Counted from the first letter of the stretch, positions 52,490 through 63,567 are shown. The stretch is 64,000 nucleotides of DNA from Salinispora vitiensis (GCF_000378825.1 NZ_KB900388.1:1487947-1551946); one strand, 5' to 3'. The notes: generated by a model from the letters alone, not told the origin. Numbers and translations are program-made.

Positions 52490-52604
52490 CGGCCCGCTGC
52501 CGGCGGATCAGGAGCGGCCCATCAAGGGGTTTCCGGGCAGCGGGCGCTCGTCGGCGGCCGGCCACCGGGTCGGGTCGTCGCCCAGCGCCGCCAGTGGTTA
52601 CGAC

Positions 52605-52778
52605 GGTCCGGTGTCGGTTCTGAGAGCTCGGGATTCCGATCCCCACCTGATGTCATGGGAGGGACTCGCCACCGACGTCCGGGAGGAGATCATACCCGGT
52701 GACCATTATCCGATGTGGAGGGGCGACGGACTGGTGGCGTTGAGTCGCGCGGTCCGGCACACTCTGGCGAACACCTGA
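52605..52778 (+). pseudogene. NRPS/PKS thioesterase C-terminal scrap
   Basis: The frame reads LRARDSDPHLMSWEGLA, TDVREEIIPGDHYPMWRGDG, then ALSRAVRHTLANT and stop. The GDHYxMxR block with catalytic His is the end of a synthase thioesterase. It ends 23 bases before the MFS pump at 52804, the same TE-then-MFS order seen at 3470 and 30559. Confidence 0.6.
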
Positions 52779-52803
52779 CCAACCCGAAGGGAACGACCGA
52801 CGG

Positions 52804-54054
52804 ATGTCGTTTGACGTCGGACGCCGCGTGAGCGTCCTGCTGGCCATCGCCCTCTCCGCCTTCATCTTCAACACCACGGAGAATCTGCCGATCGGCCTGC
52901 TCAATCTGATGTCGTCCGACCTTGGCGTATCCCTGCCGGCCGCCGGTTTCCTGGTCACCGGATACGGCCTCGCCGTCGCTGCCGTGTCGCTGCCGATGGC
53001 GCAGCTCACCCGGCGCATGCCCCGCCGTTTCGTGCTCTCCGGTGTCATGGTCGTGCTGGCCGTGGCGACCATCGGATCGGTGCTGACCACCTCGTACGGC
53101 GTCCTGTTGGGCACTCGCATCGTCGTAGCCGTGGCGCAGGCCGTGTTCTGGGCCGTCATGGGTTCGGTCGCGGTCGGACTGTTCTCGCCGGAGATACGCG
53201 GCCGGGTCCTCGCCGTGACATCAGTGTGCGGCTCACTGGCCACCCTGCTTGGTGTTCCCGCCGGCACCTGGCTGGGTCAGCACACCCGGTGGCAGCTGCC
53301 CTTCATCATTCTCAGCGTCCTCGCGCTCATCATCGCCGCCCTCATCGCCGCGCTGCTGCCGACCACCCGACCGGAGGAGAGCCACGCCGCGTACGGCTCG
53401 GCCCCGGACCGCCGACACTTCTTCGTGGTGCTATTCACCACGGCGGTGGCGATGACCGGTCTGTACACCGGCTTCACCTACATCGGCGAGTTCATCACCC
53501 AGAACGCCGGCTTCCCGGAAAGCATGGTGGGTCCACTCCTGTTCGTCTACGGCGGCGCGGGAATCATCGGCGTCGCGCTATTGGGCCACCTGCTCGACCG
53601 ACACCCGCGCAATTGCCTGGTGATCGCGGTCGGCGTGCAGACAGCCGCGATGCTGGTGCTGTTCCAGTACGCGGGCAACCAGGCCGTGGTCATCGCCGCC
53701 CTCGCTCTGCTCGGGCTTTCCGCCGCACCCATCTTCACGGCCACCCAGGCGCGCATCCTGCACGTGAGTCCCGGGCGTACGGAGATCGGGTTCGCCGCGA
53801 ATTCGGCCGCCTTCAACGTCGGCGTCGCAGCCGGCGCATTCGTCGGCGGTGCCGTGCTGTCGGCATTCGAGGTCCGCGGTGCGTTCCTCGTTGGCGCATT
53901 GCTGACCCTCGCCACCGTGGCCCTCCTGCTGAGCGAGCCGTTGCTGAGCACGAAACGGCACCGCGGTCGCGCCGGACAGGAGTCCGCCGACGTCGCACGA
54001 ACCTGCACCGCGCCCCGACCGAAGGCAGCCGCGGGACGGCGGGCGACCCGTTGA
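52804..54054 (+). CDS. MFS exporter (AraJ/CmlR-like, 12 helices)
   Basis: The 416-residue protein has 12 hydrophobic segments: ALSAFIFNTTENLPIGLLNL in helix 1, and motif-A region AQLTRRMPRRFVL. A basic hydrophilic tail of ~35 residues follows the last helix and may include some sequence acquired from flanking debris. GAAGGGAACGAC precedes ATG 52804. It probably exported the product of the lost synthase. Confidence 0.88.
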   Translation: MSFDVGRRVSVLLAIALSAFIFNTTENLPIGLLNLMSSDLGVSLPAAGFLVTGYGLAVAAVSLPMAQLTRRMPRRFVLSGVMVVLAVATIGSVLTTSYGVLLGTRIVVAVAQAVFWAVMGSVAVGLFSPEIRGRVLAVTSVCGSLATLLGVPAGTWLGQHTRWQLPFIILSVLALIIAALIAALLPTTRPEESHAAYGSAPDRRHFFVVLFTTAVAMTGLYTGFTYIGEFITQNAGFPESMVGPLLFVYGGAGIIGVALLGHLLDRHPRNCLVIAVGVQTAAMLVLFQYAGNQAVVIAALALLGLSAAPIFTATQARILHVSPGRTEIGFAANSAAFNVGVAAGAFVGGAVLSAFEVRGAFLVGALLTLATVALLLSEPLLSTKRHRGRAGQESADVARTCTAPRPKAAAGRRATR

Positions 54055-54149
54055 CCTGGGGCCACCCCGTACCTAATGAGTCCCGAACGGCCTGCCGGGG
54101 TCCGCGGGATGCCTGCCCGTTACCTGGCTCTTGAGGTCTCCAAAAAGAT

Positions 54150-54355
54150 CGGCGGCGCGGGCTTGGCAAGCCGTTCGTGTGGTGGTAACAAGCGCTGCGG
54201 TCCTGGCCGACAAGGCGTACACGTCCCCGGGCGAACCGCCGCTACCTACGCCGACGCGGTATCCGGGCCACAATCCCGTCCAAGGCATCAACCGACTCAA
54301 AGGCCACCGCGCCGTCGCGACCCGGTTCGACATACTCGCCGTGCACGCCGACCGC
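54150..54355 (+). pseudogene. IS5-family transposase remnant
   Basis: The frames give AAVLADKAYTS, then after a deletion GINRLKGHRAVATRFDILAV. These are the second Asp and Glu regions of IS5-like transposases. The remnant overlaps the altered end of the DUF418 gene on the other strand. Confidence 0.6.
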
Positions 54356-55553
54356 AGCGCGCCATCCCCGGCCGTTCTCCGTTGGTCACCCACCGCAGCG
54401 CCCACTCCGCCGGCCCGTACCGCTGCCGTCGCAGCCACCACGCGCTCACCGCGAGTTGCACCGCGAAGATCAGCAATGCCAGCCCGGTCGTCCCCATTGG
54501 CGACACACTCCCGGCCAAGCCAAGCCCGACACCGCTGAAGATGAGCAGCCCAAGAAGCGATTGCCCCAGGTAGTTGGTGAGCGCGATCCGCCCCGCCGGT
54601 GCCAGGGCCGGCTGCACGAACGCCAGCCGCGGGCTGTGCATCATCCGCAGCAGCGTGGCCACGTACGCGGCCGTCAGCAGCGGCGCGGTCACCGCGCTCA
54701 CCGCCACGGCCAGCGTCTCGCCGTTGCCGCCACCCAGCGTGTACACCACACCGCCCGCGATCCCTACGGGGAAGCCGATCCGCTGGATCCGCCGCAGCAC
54801 CGGCTCGTGACCGCGCACGCCCGCGAGGAGCCGTCGCCGGCCGGCGACCATGCCGAGCAGGAACATCGCCAGCGCCGTTGGCCCCTGGAACGTCGCGGAC
54901 TGGAGCATCAGGAGGGGGAGCCCGGAGAGGTTGTGGCCGATGACGTCGCCCCATCCGCCGAGCATCGCGGCCGTTGCGTTCTCGGCGTTGGCCAGTGCCT
55001 CAGCTTCGGTCGGCAGGAACGCGGAGGAGTCCACGAGGAGCCCGCTGGTCAGCAGGCTCAGCAGCACGATCCCGTAGAGCAAGCCGGCGACGCGCAGCGC
55101 CGTCCGGTCGCGGACCCGCCGCATCCCGAGGAGGATCAGGCAGACCACCGCGTAGGTCATCAGGATGTCGCCGCCGTACAGGAGCACCGTGTGCAGGGCG
55201 CCGAGGATGAACAGGCCGGCGATCCGGCGCAGCATCCGCGGCCCGAACGCCGCGCCCGCGCGCTCCGCCGACTCCATCTGCAGGGTGAAGCTGTACCCGA
55301 ACAGGAACGAGAAGAGGATGTAGAACTTCATGTCGACGAACACCGCGGACACGTCCCGCGCTAGGTCGTCGAAGAGCGAGGAGAACGCCGGGTCCGGAAC
55401 GAGGTTGCCGGGGTAACCGGAGGCCATGAAGGTGATGTTCACGACGAAGATGCCGAGCAGCGCGAAGCCTCGCACGGCATCGACGTCGTGGAGGCGCTGC
55501 CCGGCGGGCGCCCGGTTCGCCGTGGCGCCTAACGCGCTCGCTGATCCGTCCAT
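54297..55553 (-). CDS. DUF418-family membrane protein with altered C-terminus
   Basis: The protein starts with HDVDAVRGFALLGIFVVNIT, the DUF418 N-terminal block, and has about ten membrane helices. The C-terminal DUF418 domain ends ...LRRQRYGPAEWALRWVTNGE. The last ~25 residues after this, rich in Arg and Gly, are read from the IS5 remnant, so the true stop has been lost. The core appears intact. Family function is unknown, sometimes linked to acyltransferase-like or sensing roles. It diverges from a TetR gene. Confidence 0.82.
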   Translation of the reverse strand: MDGSASALGATANRAPAGQRLHDVDAVRGFALLGIFVVNITFMASGYPGNLVPDPAFSSLFDDLARDVSAVFVDMKFYILFSFLFGYSFTLQMESAERAGAAFGPRMLRRIAGLFILGALHTVLLYGGDILMTYAVVCLILLGMRRVRDRTALRVAGLLYGIVLLSLLTSGLLVDSSAFLPTEAEALANAENATAAMLGGWGDVIGHNLSGLPLLMLQSATFQGPTALAMFLLGMVAGRRRLLAGVRGHEPVLRRIQRIGFPVGIAGGVVYTLGGGNGETLAVAVSAVTAPLLTAAYVATLLRMMHSPRLAFVQPALAPAGRIALTNYLGQSLLGLLIFSGVGLGLAGSVSPMGTTGLALLIFAVQLAVSAWWLRRQRYGPAEWALRWVTNGERPGMARCGRRARRVCRTGSRRRGGL

Positions 55554-55609
55554 ATGCTTCTTCTTCCACTCGCCCCAACCGCACAGTTAGTGTACCGGAG
55601 ATACTATCC

Positions 55610-56374
55610 ATGGGACACAATAAACCGTCCACCGCCGGAGAGGTGCCCGCCGACTTGGCGCGGCTCTGGCGGCTCTCGGCGTCCGCACGACGCGGCCGGC
55701 CCGCCGAACTCGACGTCGACCGGGTCGTCGGCGCCGCTGTCGACCTAGCCGACCGGGAGGGCCTGGACGGGGTGACCCTCCAGAAGGTCGCGCAGGCGCT
55801 CGGCTTCACCAAGATGTCGCTGTACCGGCACGTGGGCTCGAAAGAAGAACTCGTCGAGCTGATGGCCGACCACGCCACCGGGTCCGCCCCCGGGCTCGAC
55901 GCGGACAGCTGGCGCGACGGCGTGCACTGGTGGGCGGCGGCGATCCGCGCCCGGTACGCCGAGCACCCGTGGCTCGTGGAGGTTCCGGTCGTGGGCCCGC
56001 CCCGAGGGCCGAACGCCATCGGCTGGATGGACGCGTTCCTGCGGGTCCTGCGCGACACCGGCCTGGATCCGGGGACGAAGGCAGGCGTCCTCGTCGTCGT
56101 CAGCGGATACGTGCGCAACGCGATCCAGCAAGGCCGGCAGATGGCGGAGGGCCGCCGCGGCACCGGGCTTAGCCAGGCGGATGCTGAACAGAACTACGGC
56201 CGGGCCCTCGCCGCGCTCGTCCACCCCGAGCGCTTCCCGGAGGCCGCACTGCTGTTCAAAGCAGGCGCCTTCGAGACGGAACCAGGCGAAAACCCAGAGG
56301 ACCAAGACTTCGTTTTCGGCCTCGACCTGATCCTCGACGGCGTCGAGGCAGCCATCGCGCGACTCAATCGATGA
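55610..56374 (+). CDS. TetR-family regulator (TetR_C type)
   Basis: The 254-residue protein has a helix-turn-helix at ~35-75 (GVTLQKVAQALGFTKMSLYR, HVGSKEELVELM) and a C-terminal tetracycline-repressor-like domain (DGVHWWAAAIRARYAEHPWL). It is divergent from the DUF418 gene; the 56-base gap holds a partial dyad TAGTGTA...GATACTA (~55593-55611) that may be its operator. Confidence 0.85.
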   Translation: MGHNKPSTAGEVPADLARLWRLSASARRGRPAELDVDRVVGAAVDLADREGLDGVTLQKVAQALGFTKMSLYRHVGSKEELVELMADHATGSAPGLDADSWRDGVHWWAAAIRARYAEHPWLVEVPVVGPPRGPNAIGWMDAFLRVLRDTGLDPGTKAGVLVVVSGYVRNAIQQGRQMAEGRRGTGLSQADAEQNYGRALAALVHPERFPEAALLFKAGAFETEPGENPEDQDFVFGLDLILDGVEAAIARLNR

Positions 56375-56930
56375 CGGGCGCCAAGTAGCCGCCGGGGTTC
56401 TGGTCACAGCTCGCCGACCCGCATCGGACCCCGGTCCGGCGCCGGACCGGCGTGTCACCAACTCGGCAAACCTCTGTGATCAGCGCACTTGCCGTCGGCT
56501 GCCCGGCGCAAAAGGCGATTTGAGTGCCACTTCAGGCGGCCAGCCTCGGTCGGATAGGTGTTGGTGGCCGAGGAACACGATCCGGTGACTACCGCGAGCT
56601 GCCTTGCCCGACCGGTCCACCGTCGGCGAGGATCTCAACTGGTCGGCCCCCGCCTGGATTTGTGCGCGCTGCCGGACGCCAGCCCCGACGGTCCACCGTC
56701 GGCGAGGATCTCAACGGTGACGTAGTCGATGATCTGCCACCGCCACAGCCTGACCGCCACGACGCCGCCCGGCCGGCAGGCCAGACGGCGTGTCAACCAA
56801 CACCGTGAACGTTCGTGGTCACGGCACTCGCCTCGCTATCTACTTCTGTGACCCCGCACAGCCCTGGCAGCGCGGCACGAACGAGAACAGCAACAGGTTC
56901 CCTCGCGGCCCGCGTCTTGGCGGCCGAGCC
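56375..56930. other. Gene-free region with a direct repeat
   Basis: Apart from the repeat pair at 56614-56715, I see no gene, remnant or hairpin I can support. The short frames lack ribosome-binding sites and known motifs. Confidence 0.4.
56614..56715. repeat. Perfect 26-bp direct repeat pair, 50-bp spacing
   Basis: The unit starts GGTCCACCGTCGGCGAGG and ends ATCTCAAC; copies lie at 56614-56639 and 56690-56715 and are identical. The 50 bases between are unrelated. The unit resembles a CRISPR repeat in length and 3' end, but the spacer is long, only two copies exist and no cas gene is near. Confidence 0.7.
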
Positions 56931-57320
56931 CTAGTAGTAGAAGCTCGAGCGAGACACCCCGATAACCTTGCACAACCGCTTCACGCCGTAGCGCTGCTGA
57001 TGGTCGGCGACGAACCGGGGAGCGGTTCACCAGCGCGTCCCGGCGAAATACCGGGCCGCCTTCCGCAGAATGTCCCGTTCTTCCTCCAGTTCGCGGACCC
57101 TGCGTCGCAACGCGGCGTTCTCGTCCTCCACCGAGCCAGCCGCCGGCGGCGCCGCCGGCCCGCCCGACGCTCCCCGACGCTGATCATCGGCGCGGACCCA
57201 ACTGCGCAACGTCTCCCGGTTGCCCCCGAGATCGTCAGCGATCTGCGCGATCGTCGCCCCCGGCCGAGACCGCTACAACGCCACCGCGTCGGCCTTGAAC
57301 TCGGCGGGGTAGTGCTTCAT
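56931..57320 (-). pseudogene. IS3-family element remnant (orfA broken, orfB start)
   Basis: From ATG 57320 the frame reads MKHYPAEFKADAVAL, then a TAG, then RSRPGATIAQIADDLGGNRE, TLRSWVRADDQ and the coiled tail ENAALRRRVRELEEERDILR. This is IS3 OrfA with one nonsense codon. Beyond it RFVADHQQRYGVKRLCKVIG and VSRSSFYY, then TAG, are the first residues of OrfB. The catalytic domain and both ends are missing. Confidence 0.8.
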
Positions 57321-57548
57321 CACAATCTGTCAGGGACGCCTGATCTCCCCGGACCATCACGATCCAAGGCTCAAGTGTCCAGGACCAGGGGGCAACTCCC
57401 GTGAACCACCTACGCAAGATCATGCGCAAGTTGGGTCGCTCCTCCCCGGGTGCAGGTCGCCGGGTGGATCAGGCAACAGGAGCAGGGCACACGCGAGGGC
57501 GCAGAAGCCAGCTGAGCCTTTCTCCGGCTACGAGCGGCGGCCACAGTG

Positions 57549-60500
57549 TCACCGGCAGGGCAGGTGCTCCTGCGGCTCCTGTCCCCGGCCAGTCTGGAGT
57601 TGCGCGGCGAATTCTTCCGTACCGAGACTGTCACGCACCGCCGCGGTGATCCGCTCGACGTCGGGACGCGCCGGTGCCGGTACCGGCGCGCCGAGCCGTT
57701 CCCGCAGCGCGGCGGCCGTCCCGAGTAGCCGGGCCGCACGGACCGGGCGGCCCGCGACGACCTGCGTGCCGGCGAGCCCTTCGAGCGCGAGTGCCGCGCT
57801 CCGCTGATCGCCGAGCTTTCGGGCGCGCGTGTAGCTCGCGATGTGACAGGCGAACGCCTCGGAGGCGTCGCACCGGAGTTCCGCGACGAACCCCAACTCG
57901 GCCAGCGTGTTGACAACACCGGGCTCGTGCCCGATCCGCTGATAGGACTTCAGGGCGTTGCGGAGGTGGGCTTCCGCCGTGTCGAGGTCGCCCGCGCGAC
58001 GCGAACAGCCGCCGAGGTTCGCGTCCGCCACGATCTCCCAGAAACGGTTCGACTGTTCGGCCGCGAGCCGCGCCGCTCGTTCCAAGGGCTTCCTGGCGCC
58101 CGAGTAGTCCCCGGTGAACATGGCGACCCGGCCCAGGCCGACCAGCTTCACCGGGACGTCGGCCCAGAGGCCGAGGTCCTCTGCGGTGCGAAGCCCCTCC
58201 CGGTGCCAGCGCTCCGCCTGCGCGTAGTCGCCGGCCAACTCGGCGAGTTCGGCGAGGCTTCCGGTGGCCTGCAACTGGCCCCAGCGGTCGCCGAGCTCGT
58301 TGAACAGCTCGACGCTGCGCTCGCAGTCCCGGCGCAGGGTGGTGAGGTCGTCGCGCAGCATGGTGAAGAACCCCCGCGTCCACAGCGCGGCGGCGATCCC
58401 CCACTGGTCCTCGAGCGCGCGGAAGGTCGTCAGTGCCCAGCGCACTTCGGCCTCGCTGGCAGCGAGGTCACCGAAGCTGTACAGCGCGGCCCCCCGGAAC
58501 CACCGCGCTCTGGCCAGGCCCACATCAGCGCCGGCTCCCACGATCTCATCGTCGCCGACGTCGGGCCGCTCGCCCAGCATCAGGCGGATGCCCGCCGACC
58601 AGGCCAACGCTGCAGCCCTCAGGTTGTCCGGAGCCGGGCCGGGGTGCGCGTGCGCGGCGGCCAGCCAGTCCTGACCCTCTCGCAGCCTGCCGCGGAGCAC
58701 CCAATACCACCCCAACGCGGTAACCAGTCGTAACGCCTCCTCAGGCCGATTTTCTCGCAGAAAGGTATCCAGCGCGACGCGGAGGTTGGCGTTCTCCCGG
58801 TCGAGGATGGACAGCCAGCTTCGTTGCCCGTGACTGCGCAGCTGCGGCTCGGCCTCTTCCGCGAACGCGAGATAGTGCCGACTGTGCCTGCGGCGGACCT
58901 CGTCGAACTCGCCCGCCTCGCGCAACCGCTCGACGCAGTAGGCCATGACGGGGGCGAGCAGCCGGTAACGGCGGTCGTCGGTGACGGTCACCAACGACCG
59001 GTCGACCAGGCTGGCCAGGAAGTGGACCACCACGGCGGGCGCCACGTCCTCGCCCGCGCAGGTCGCCACCGCGCCGTCGAGGGTGCACCCACTGACATGC
59101 ACTGCCAGCCTGCGTAGAACCGCACGCTCCGCGACGGACAACAGCTCCCAGCTCCAGTCGATCGTTGCCCGTAGGGTCTGGTGGCGTTTCGGCTCACCGC
59201 GTTTACCCGCGGCGAGCAGGTGAAACCGGTTGTCAAGCGCGCGGGCCTGCTCGTGCACCCCCATGCCACGCACCTGCGTGGCAGCCAGTTCCAGCGCCAG
59301 CGGGATGCCCTCCAGGCGACGACAGATGCTCACCACCGCGGCGGCGTCATCGGGGGTGATGGCGAACCCCGGCGAGGCGGCCGCAGCACGGGCGGCGAAG
59401 AGTTTCACCGCGCTCGACCGGGCCGGATCGGTGTCGGTATCAGTGTCGGGCACCCCGAGCGGCGCTACGACGTGCACCTGCTCACCGGTGAGCCGTAGGG
59501 GCTCCTGGCTGGTCGGCAGCACGTGCAGGCCGGGGGCCGCGCGGAGCAGTGCGTCGATCAGTTCGGCGGTGGCATCGATGACGTGCTCACAGTTGTCGAA
59601 GACCAGCAGCGCGCGGTTGGCGCGCAGCATCTCGACCAGCCGGTTGGTAGGCGATGCGAACCACGTGGCACGCGACCGACTGGAGGCGATCCCGTCCCGG
59701 ACGTCCAGAATCCTGGCCACGAGCGCAGCCACGGTGGCGGTATCAGCGCCAGGTGGCAGGTTCACCAACGGAATGAGGAATGTGCCGCCCGGAAAAGAGT
59801 CCCGCAGGCGCTCGGCCGTGGCGAGCGCGAGCCTTGTCTTGCCCACGCCACCGATCCCGGTGAGGGTGACGACACGCCCGGTCAACAACAGCGAGCAGAC
59901 CGTCTCGAGGTCTCCGTCCCGGCCGATCAGGTCGGTGAGCGGCGCGGGCAGGTTGGTCGGCGGACCGACATCCGCAGGGACGGGGTCGAGCGCGGGACTC
60001 TGGTCGAGCATCGCGCGGTGCAGCTCGACCAGTTCGCGGCCCGGGTCGGTTCCCAGTTCGCTGCGCAGCCGTTCACGCAGTTCGGCGTATCCGTGCAGTG
60101 CCTCTCCCTGCCGTCCGGCCCGGTAGAGCGTGAGCAGGTAGGTGGCCTGCAGGCGTTCCCGGAGCGGGTACTGGGCGACGACCTCGGCCAGCTCTGCCAC
60201 CAGCTGCGCTTGCTCGCCCAGTTCCAGGCGGGCCCGTGCGTGGTCCTCGATCACCCGCACGCGCTGGTTGTCCAGCACCGCGATCGCCGGACGGGCGAAC
60301 TCCAGGTCGGCGACATCGGCGTACGGCTCGCCCCGCCACAACGTCATCGCCTCGGCGAACAGGGCCGCACGTGCCCGCGGGTCCTCGGTGGCCCTCGCCT
60401 GCCCGACTATCCTGGTGAATCGCTCGGCGTCCACCGCGCCGGGCTCGGTGCGCAGGAGGTAGCCGCTCTGCTGGTGCACGACAGCGTTCCCGGCGCCCGG

Positions 60501-60734
60501 TTCGGCGGCCTCAAGCGACCGGCGGAGCTGCCAGATCTTATTCTGCAGCGTCGCGAGTGGTTTGGCGGGCAGGTCACCACCCCACAGGTCCTCGATCAGT
60601 CGATCGGTGGACACGATCCTGCCCTCCCGCACCAGGAGCGCGACCAGGAGGGCCCGCAGCTTCGTCCCGGACACCGACACCGGAACGCCCGCAGACGACC
60701 AGACCGCCACTGGACCAAGGACCCCGAAACGCAT
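57549..60734 (-). CDS. AfsR-like SARP regulator (BTAD, NB-ARC, TPR)
   Basis: The 1061-residue protein has an OmpR-like winged helix at ~1-95 (TKLRALLVALLVREGRIVST, DRLIEDLWGG). A bacterial transcriptional activation domain follows to ~243. The NB-ARC ATPase has Walker A LTGIGGVGKTRLA (~291-303) and Walker B ALLVFDNCEH (~375-384). The remainder is TPR-like helical repeats. SARPs switch on antibiotic clusters by binding heptameric direct repeats at -35 regions. Its neighbours are an rmlB pseudogene and a drug pump; its original biosynthetic targets seem to have decayed locally. The gene is intact in one frame. Confidence 0.92.
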   Translation of the reverse strand: MRFGVLGPVAVWSSAGVPVSVSGTKLRALLVALLVREGRIVSTDRLIEDLWGGDLPAKPLATLQNKIWQLRRSLEAAEPGAGNAVVHQQSGYLLRTEPGAVDAERFTRIVGQARATEDPRARAALFAEAMTLWRGEPYADVADLEFARPAIAVLDNQRVRVIEDHARARLELGEQAQLVAELAEVVAQYPLRERLQATYLLTLYRAGRQGEALHGYAELRERLRSELGTDPGRELVELHRAMLDQSPALDPVPADVGPPTNLPAPLTDLIGRDGDLETVCSLLLTGRVVTLTGIGGVGKTRLALATAERLRDSFPGGTFLIPLVNLPPGADTATVAALVARILDVRDGIASSRSRATWFASPTNRLVEMLRANRALLVFDNCEHVIDATAELIDALLRAAPGLHVLPTSQEPLRLTGEQVHVVAPLGVPDTDTDTDPARSSAVKLFAARAAAASPGFAITPDDAAAVVSICRRLEGIPLALELAATQVRGMGVHEQARALDNRFHLLAAGKRGEPKRHQTLRATIDWSWELLSVAERAVLRRLAVHVSGCTLDGAVATCAGEDVAPAVVVHFLASLVDRSLVTVTDDRRYRLLAPVMAYCVERLREAGEFDEVRRRHSRHYLAFAEEAEPQLRSHGQRSWLSILDRENANLRVALDTFLRENRPEEALRLVTALGWYWVLRGRLREGQDWLAAAHAHPGPAPDNLRAAALAWSAGIRLMLGERPDVGDDEIVGAGADVGLARARWFRGAALYSFGDLAASEAEVRWALTTFRALEDQWGIAAALWTRGFFTMLRDDLTTLRRDCERSVELFNELGDRWGQLQATGSLAELAELAGDYAQAERWHREGLRTAEDLGLWADVPVKLVGLGRVAMFTGDYSGARKPLERAARLAAEQSNRFWEIVADANLGGCSRRAGDLDTAEAHLRNALKSYQRIGHEPGVVNTLAELGFVAELRCDASEAFACHIASYTRARKLGDQRSAALALEGLAGTQVVAGRPVRAARLLGTAAALRERLGAPVPAPARPDVERITAAVRDSLGTEEFAAQLQTGRGQEPQEHLPCR

Positions 60735-60806
60735 GATCCAACAGTAGTACGGCAGCCGCCATTCAAGATCTCGGCTGGAGTCCTGAATTGAGGCGGCGCG
60801 GGAAGA

Positions 60807-61691
<885 letters not shown>

Positions 61692-61973
61692 GCCCGGCAC
61701 GGTCCTCCAGAACCGGGTTACTTTCTCCCCGCAAATTATTGCGTACCTGACCTGCCCCGCCGGTCGCGGCGCCTCTGCTATGCCGAACCCGGGCCCCCGC
61801 GCGGTACATCCGCGAGTTGGACACCAGACCGCGCGAGACGGCACGAGTGCGCGACGAAAGCGAGGCGAGAGCGGAACTTGCCAGCCTCACGGATGCAGGC
61901 CGAGGGGGTTCGACACCAGTGGCGGACCCCGTGACAGGTAGCGCCAGGAGCACAATCCGCCGAGGAGAACACC

Positions 61974-63566
61974 ATGACAAAGCCCGAGCCTGAAATCGGC
62001 CGGGGCGACTCGTCCGCGACGGAGGATGAGGCACGCGCCGACCCGCGGGCGTGGATCGGACTCGCCGTGATGACCGCGGCCAGCATGCTGATCGCAATGG
62101 ACAACACCGTGTTGTTCCTCAGCCTGCCGCAGATCACCGCCGACCTCAATGCCAGTGGGCCACAGATGCTCTGGATCCAGGACATCTACGGCTTCCTCGT
62201 CGCTGGGCTGCTGATCACCATGGGTACCGTCGGCGACCGGATCGGACGCAAACGGCTGCTGATGATCGGTGCCGCGGCGTTCGGCGCGGCGTCATTGATG
62301 GCCGCGTACTCCACAAGCGCCGAGATACTGATCGCCGCCCGCGGCATCCTCGGCATCGCCGGCGCCGCGCTGGTGCCGACGATCCTGGGCCTGGTAAGCG
62401 GCCTCTTCGTCAATCCGAAGGAGCGCACCCGGGCCATCGCGGTGCTGATGACCTGCTTCACCCTCGGCGGCGCGATCGGGCCGCTCGTGGGCGGCGCCTT
62501 GCTCGAGAACTACTGGTGGGGTGCGGTATTCATCATCGCCGTGCCGATGATGGCATTGGTGCTGCTGGTCACGCCGCTGCTGCTCGACGGCCCTACGACA
62601 ACCCTGCCCGGCAAGCTCGACCTGCCCAGCGTCGGCCTTTCCCTGGTCTCCATTCTGCCGATCACCTTCGGCTTCAAGGAACTGGCCAGCGACGGCCTGT
62701 CGTGGCCGGTCGTGGTCGGCACCGTTGCCGGCACCGGCTTCACCGTACTGTTCCTCCGGAGGCAGTACCGCCTCGAGAGCCCCCTGCTGGACCTGCGCCT
62801 GTTCCGCAACCGCGCGTTCAGCGTGTCACTGGGCGCGCTGCTGCTCGGGCAGTTCGCGATCGGCGGCATGCTGCTCCTACTGCCCCAGTACTTCCAGCTG
62901 GTGCTTGGCGAAACCCCGCTGCGGGCGGGCTTGTGGCTGCTTCCGGGCACCGTGGTCTTCGCGCTGACGGCCATGCTCATCCCCACCATCGCGGCCAAGG
63001 TTCGGCGCGACCGGCTGCTCGCGGGCACCCTGTTCGTCGCGGCCGCGGGATACGTCCAACTCGCCCTGGTGGGCCCCGGGTCGGGCCACTGGAGGCTGGT
63101 GATCGGCATGGTGGTCGTCCTCGCCGGGATGGCGCCGCTGGTGCTCCTGGTCACCGACCTGGCGGTGTCCAGCGCTCCGCCGGAGCGGGCCGGGGCCGCC
63201 GCCGCGATGTCCACTACCAGCACGGAGTTCGGTATCGCACTCGGCGTCGCCGCGCTCGGCAGTGTCCTCACCGCCGTGTACACCAGAGTGCTGAGTCCCA
63301 TGCCAGCGGGCGTGCCGGAGGCAGACGCCGCCGCGGCCCGCGAAAGCCTCGCCCGGGCGAGCAACGTCGCTGGTGCGCTGCCCGATCCGGCCAGTGGCGA
63401 GCTGTTGACCGTGGCCAGGGAAGCGTTCGTAACCGGATTCAACGCCGTAGGTGTCATCAGCGCGGTGGTGGCGGTCGGCGCGGCGATCACCGTGAAGGTG
63501 CTGCTGCGCAATGGGTCCGAGCGGACCGATCACGCCGACTCGCCACGCGGAGAAAGGAATCGCTGA
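61974..63566 (+). CDS. DHA2-family (14-helix) MFS drug exporter
   Basis: GAGGAGAACACC precedes ATG 61974. The 530-residue protein shows WIGLAVMTAASMLIAMDNTV in helix 1, motif A GDRIGRKR and 14 helices. It is a paralogue of the pump at 19412, sharing most motifs but no close DNA identity. The next gene, a PPOX fragment, starts two bases after its stop. Confidence 0.9.
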   Translation: MTKPEPEIGRGDSSATEDEARADPRAWIGLAVMTAASMLIAMDNTVLFLSLPQITADLNASGPQMLWIQDIYGFLVAGLLITMGTVGDRIGRKRLLMIGAAAFGAASLMAAYSTSAEILIAARGILGIAGAALVPTILGLVSGLFVNPKERTRAIAVLMTCFTLGGAIGPLVGGALLENYWWGAVFIIAVPMMALVLLVTPLLLDGPTTTLPGKLDLPSVGLSLVSILPITFGFKELASDGLSWPVVVGTVAGTGFTVLFLRRQYRLESPLLDLRLFRNRAFSVSLGALLLGQFAIGGMLLLLPQYFQLVLGETPLRAGLWLLPGTVVFALTAMLIPTIAAKVRRDRLLAGTLFVAAAGYVQLALVGPGSGHWRLVIGMVVVLAGMAPLVLLVTDLAVSSAPPERAGAAAAMSTTSTEFGIALGVAALGSVLTAVYTRVLSPMPAGVPEADAAAARESLARASNVAGALPDPASGELLTVAREAFVTGFNAVGVISAVVAVGAAITVKVLLRNGSERTDHADSPRGERNR

Positions 63567-63567
63567 C

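Noticed and set aside
53226..54134. 302-codon plus-strand frame inside the MFS gene
   Set aside because: It is a shifted-frame shadow of the MFS coding sequence with Arg/His/Pro-rich composition.
56614..56715. Calling the repeat pair a CRISPR array
   Set aside because: Only two units, a 50-base spacer longer than usual and no cas genes in the window; kept as a plain repeat.
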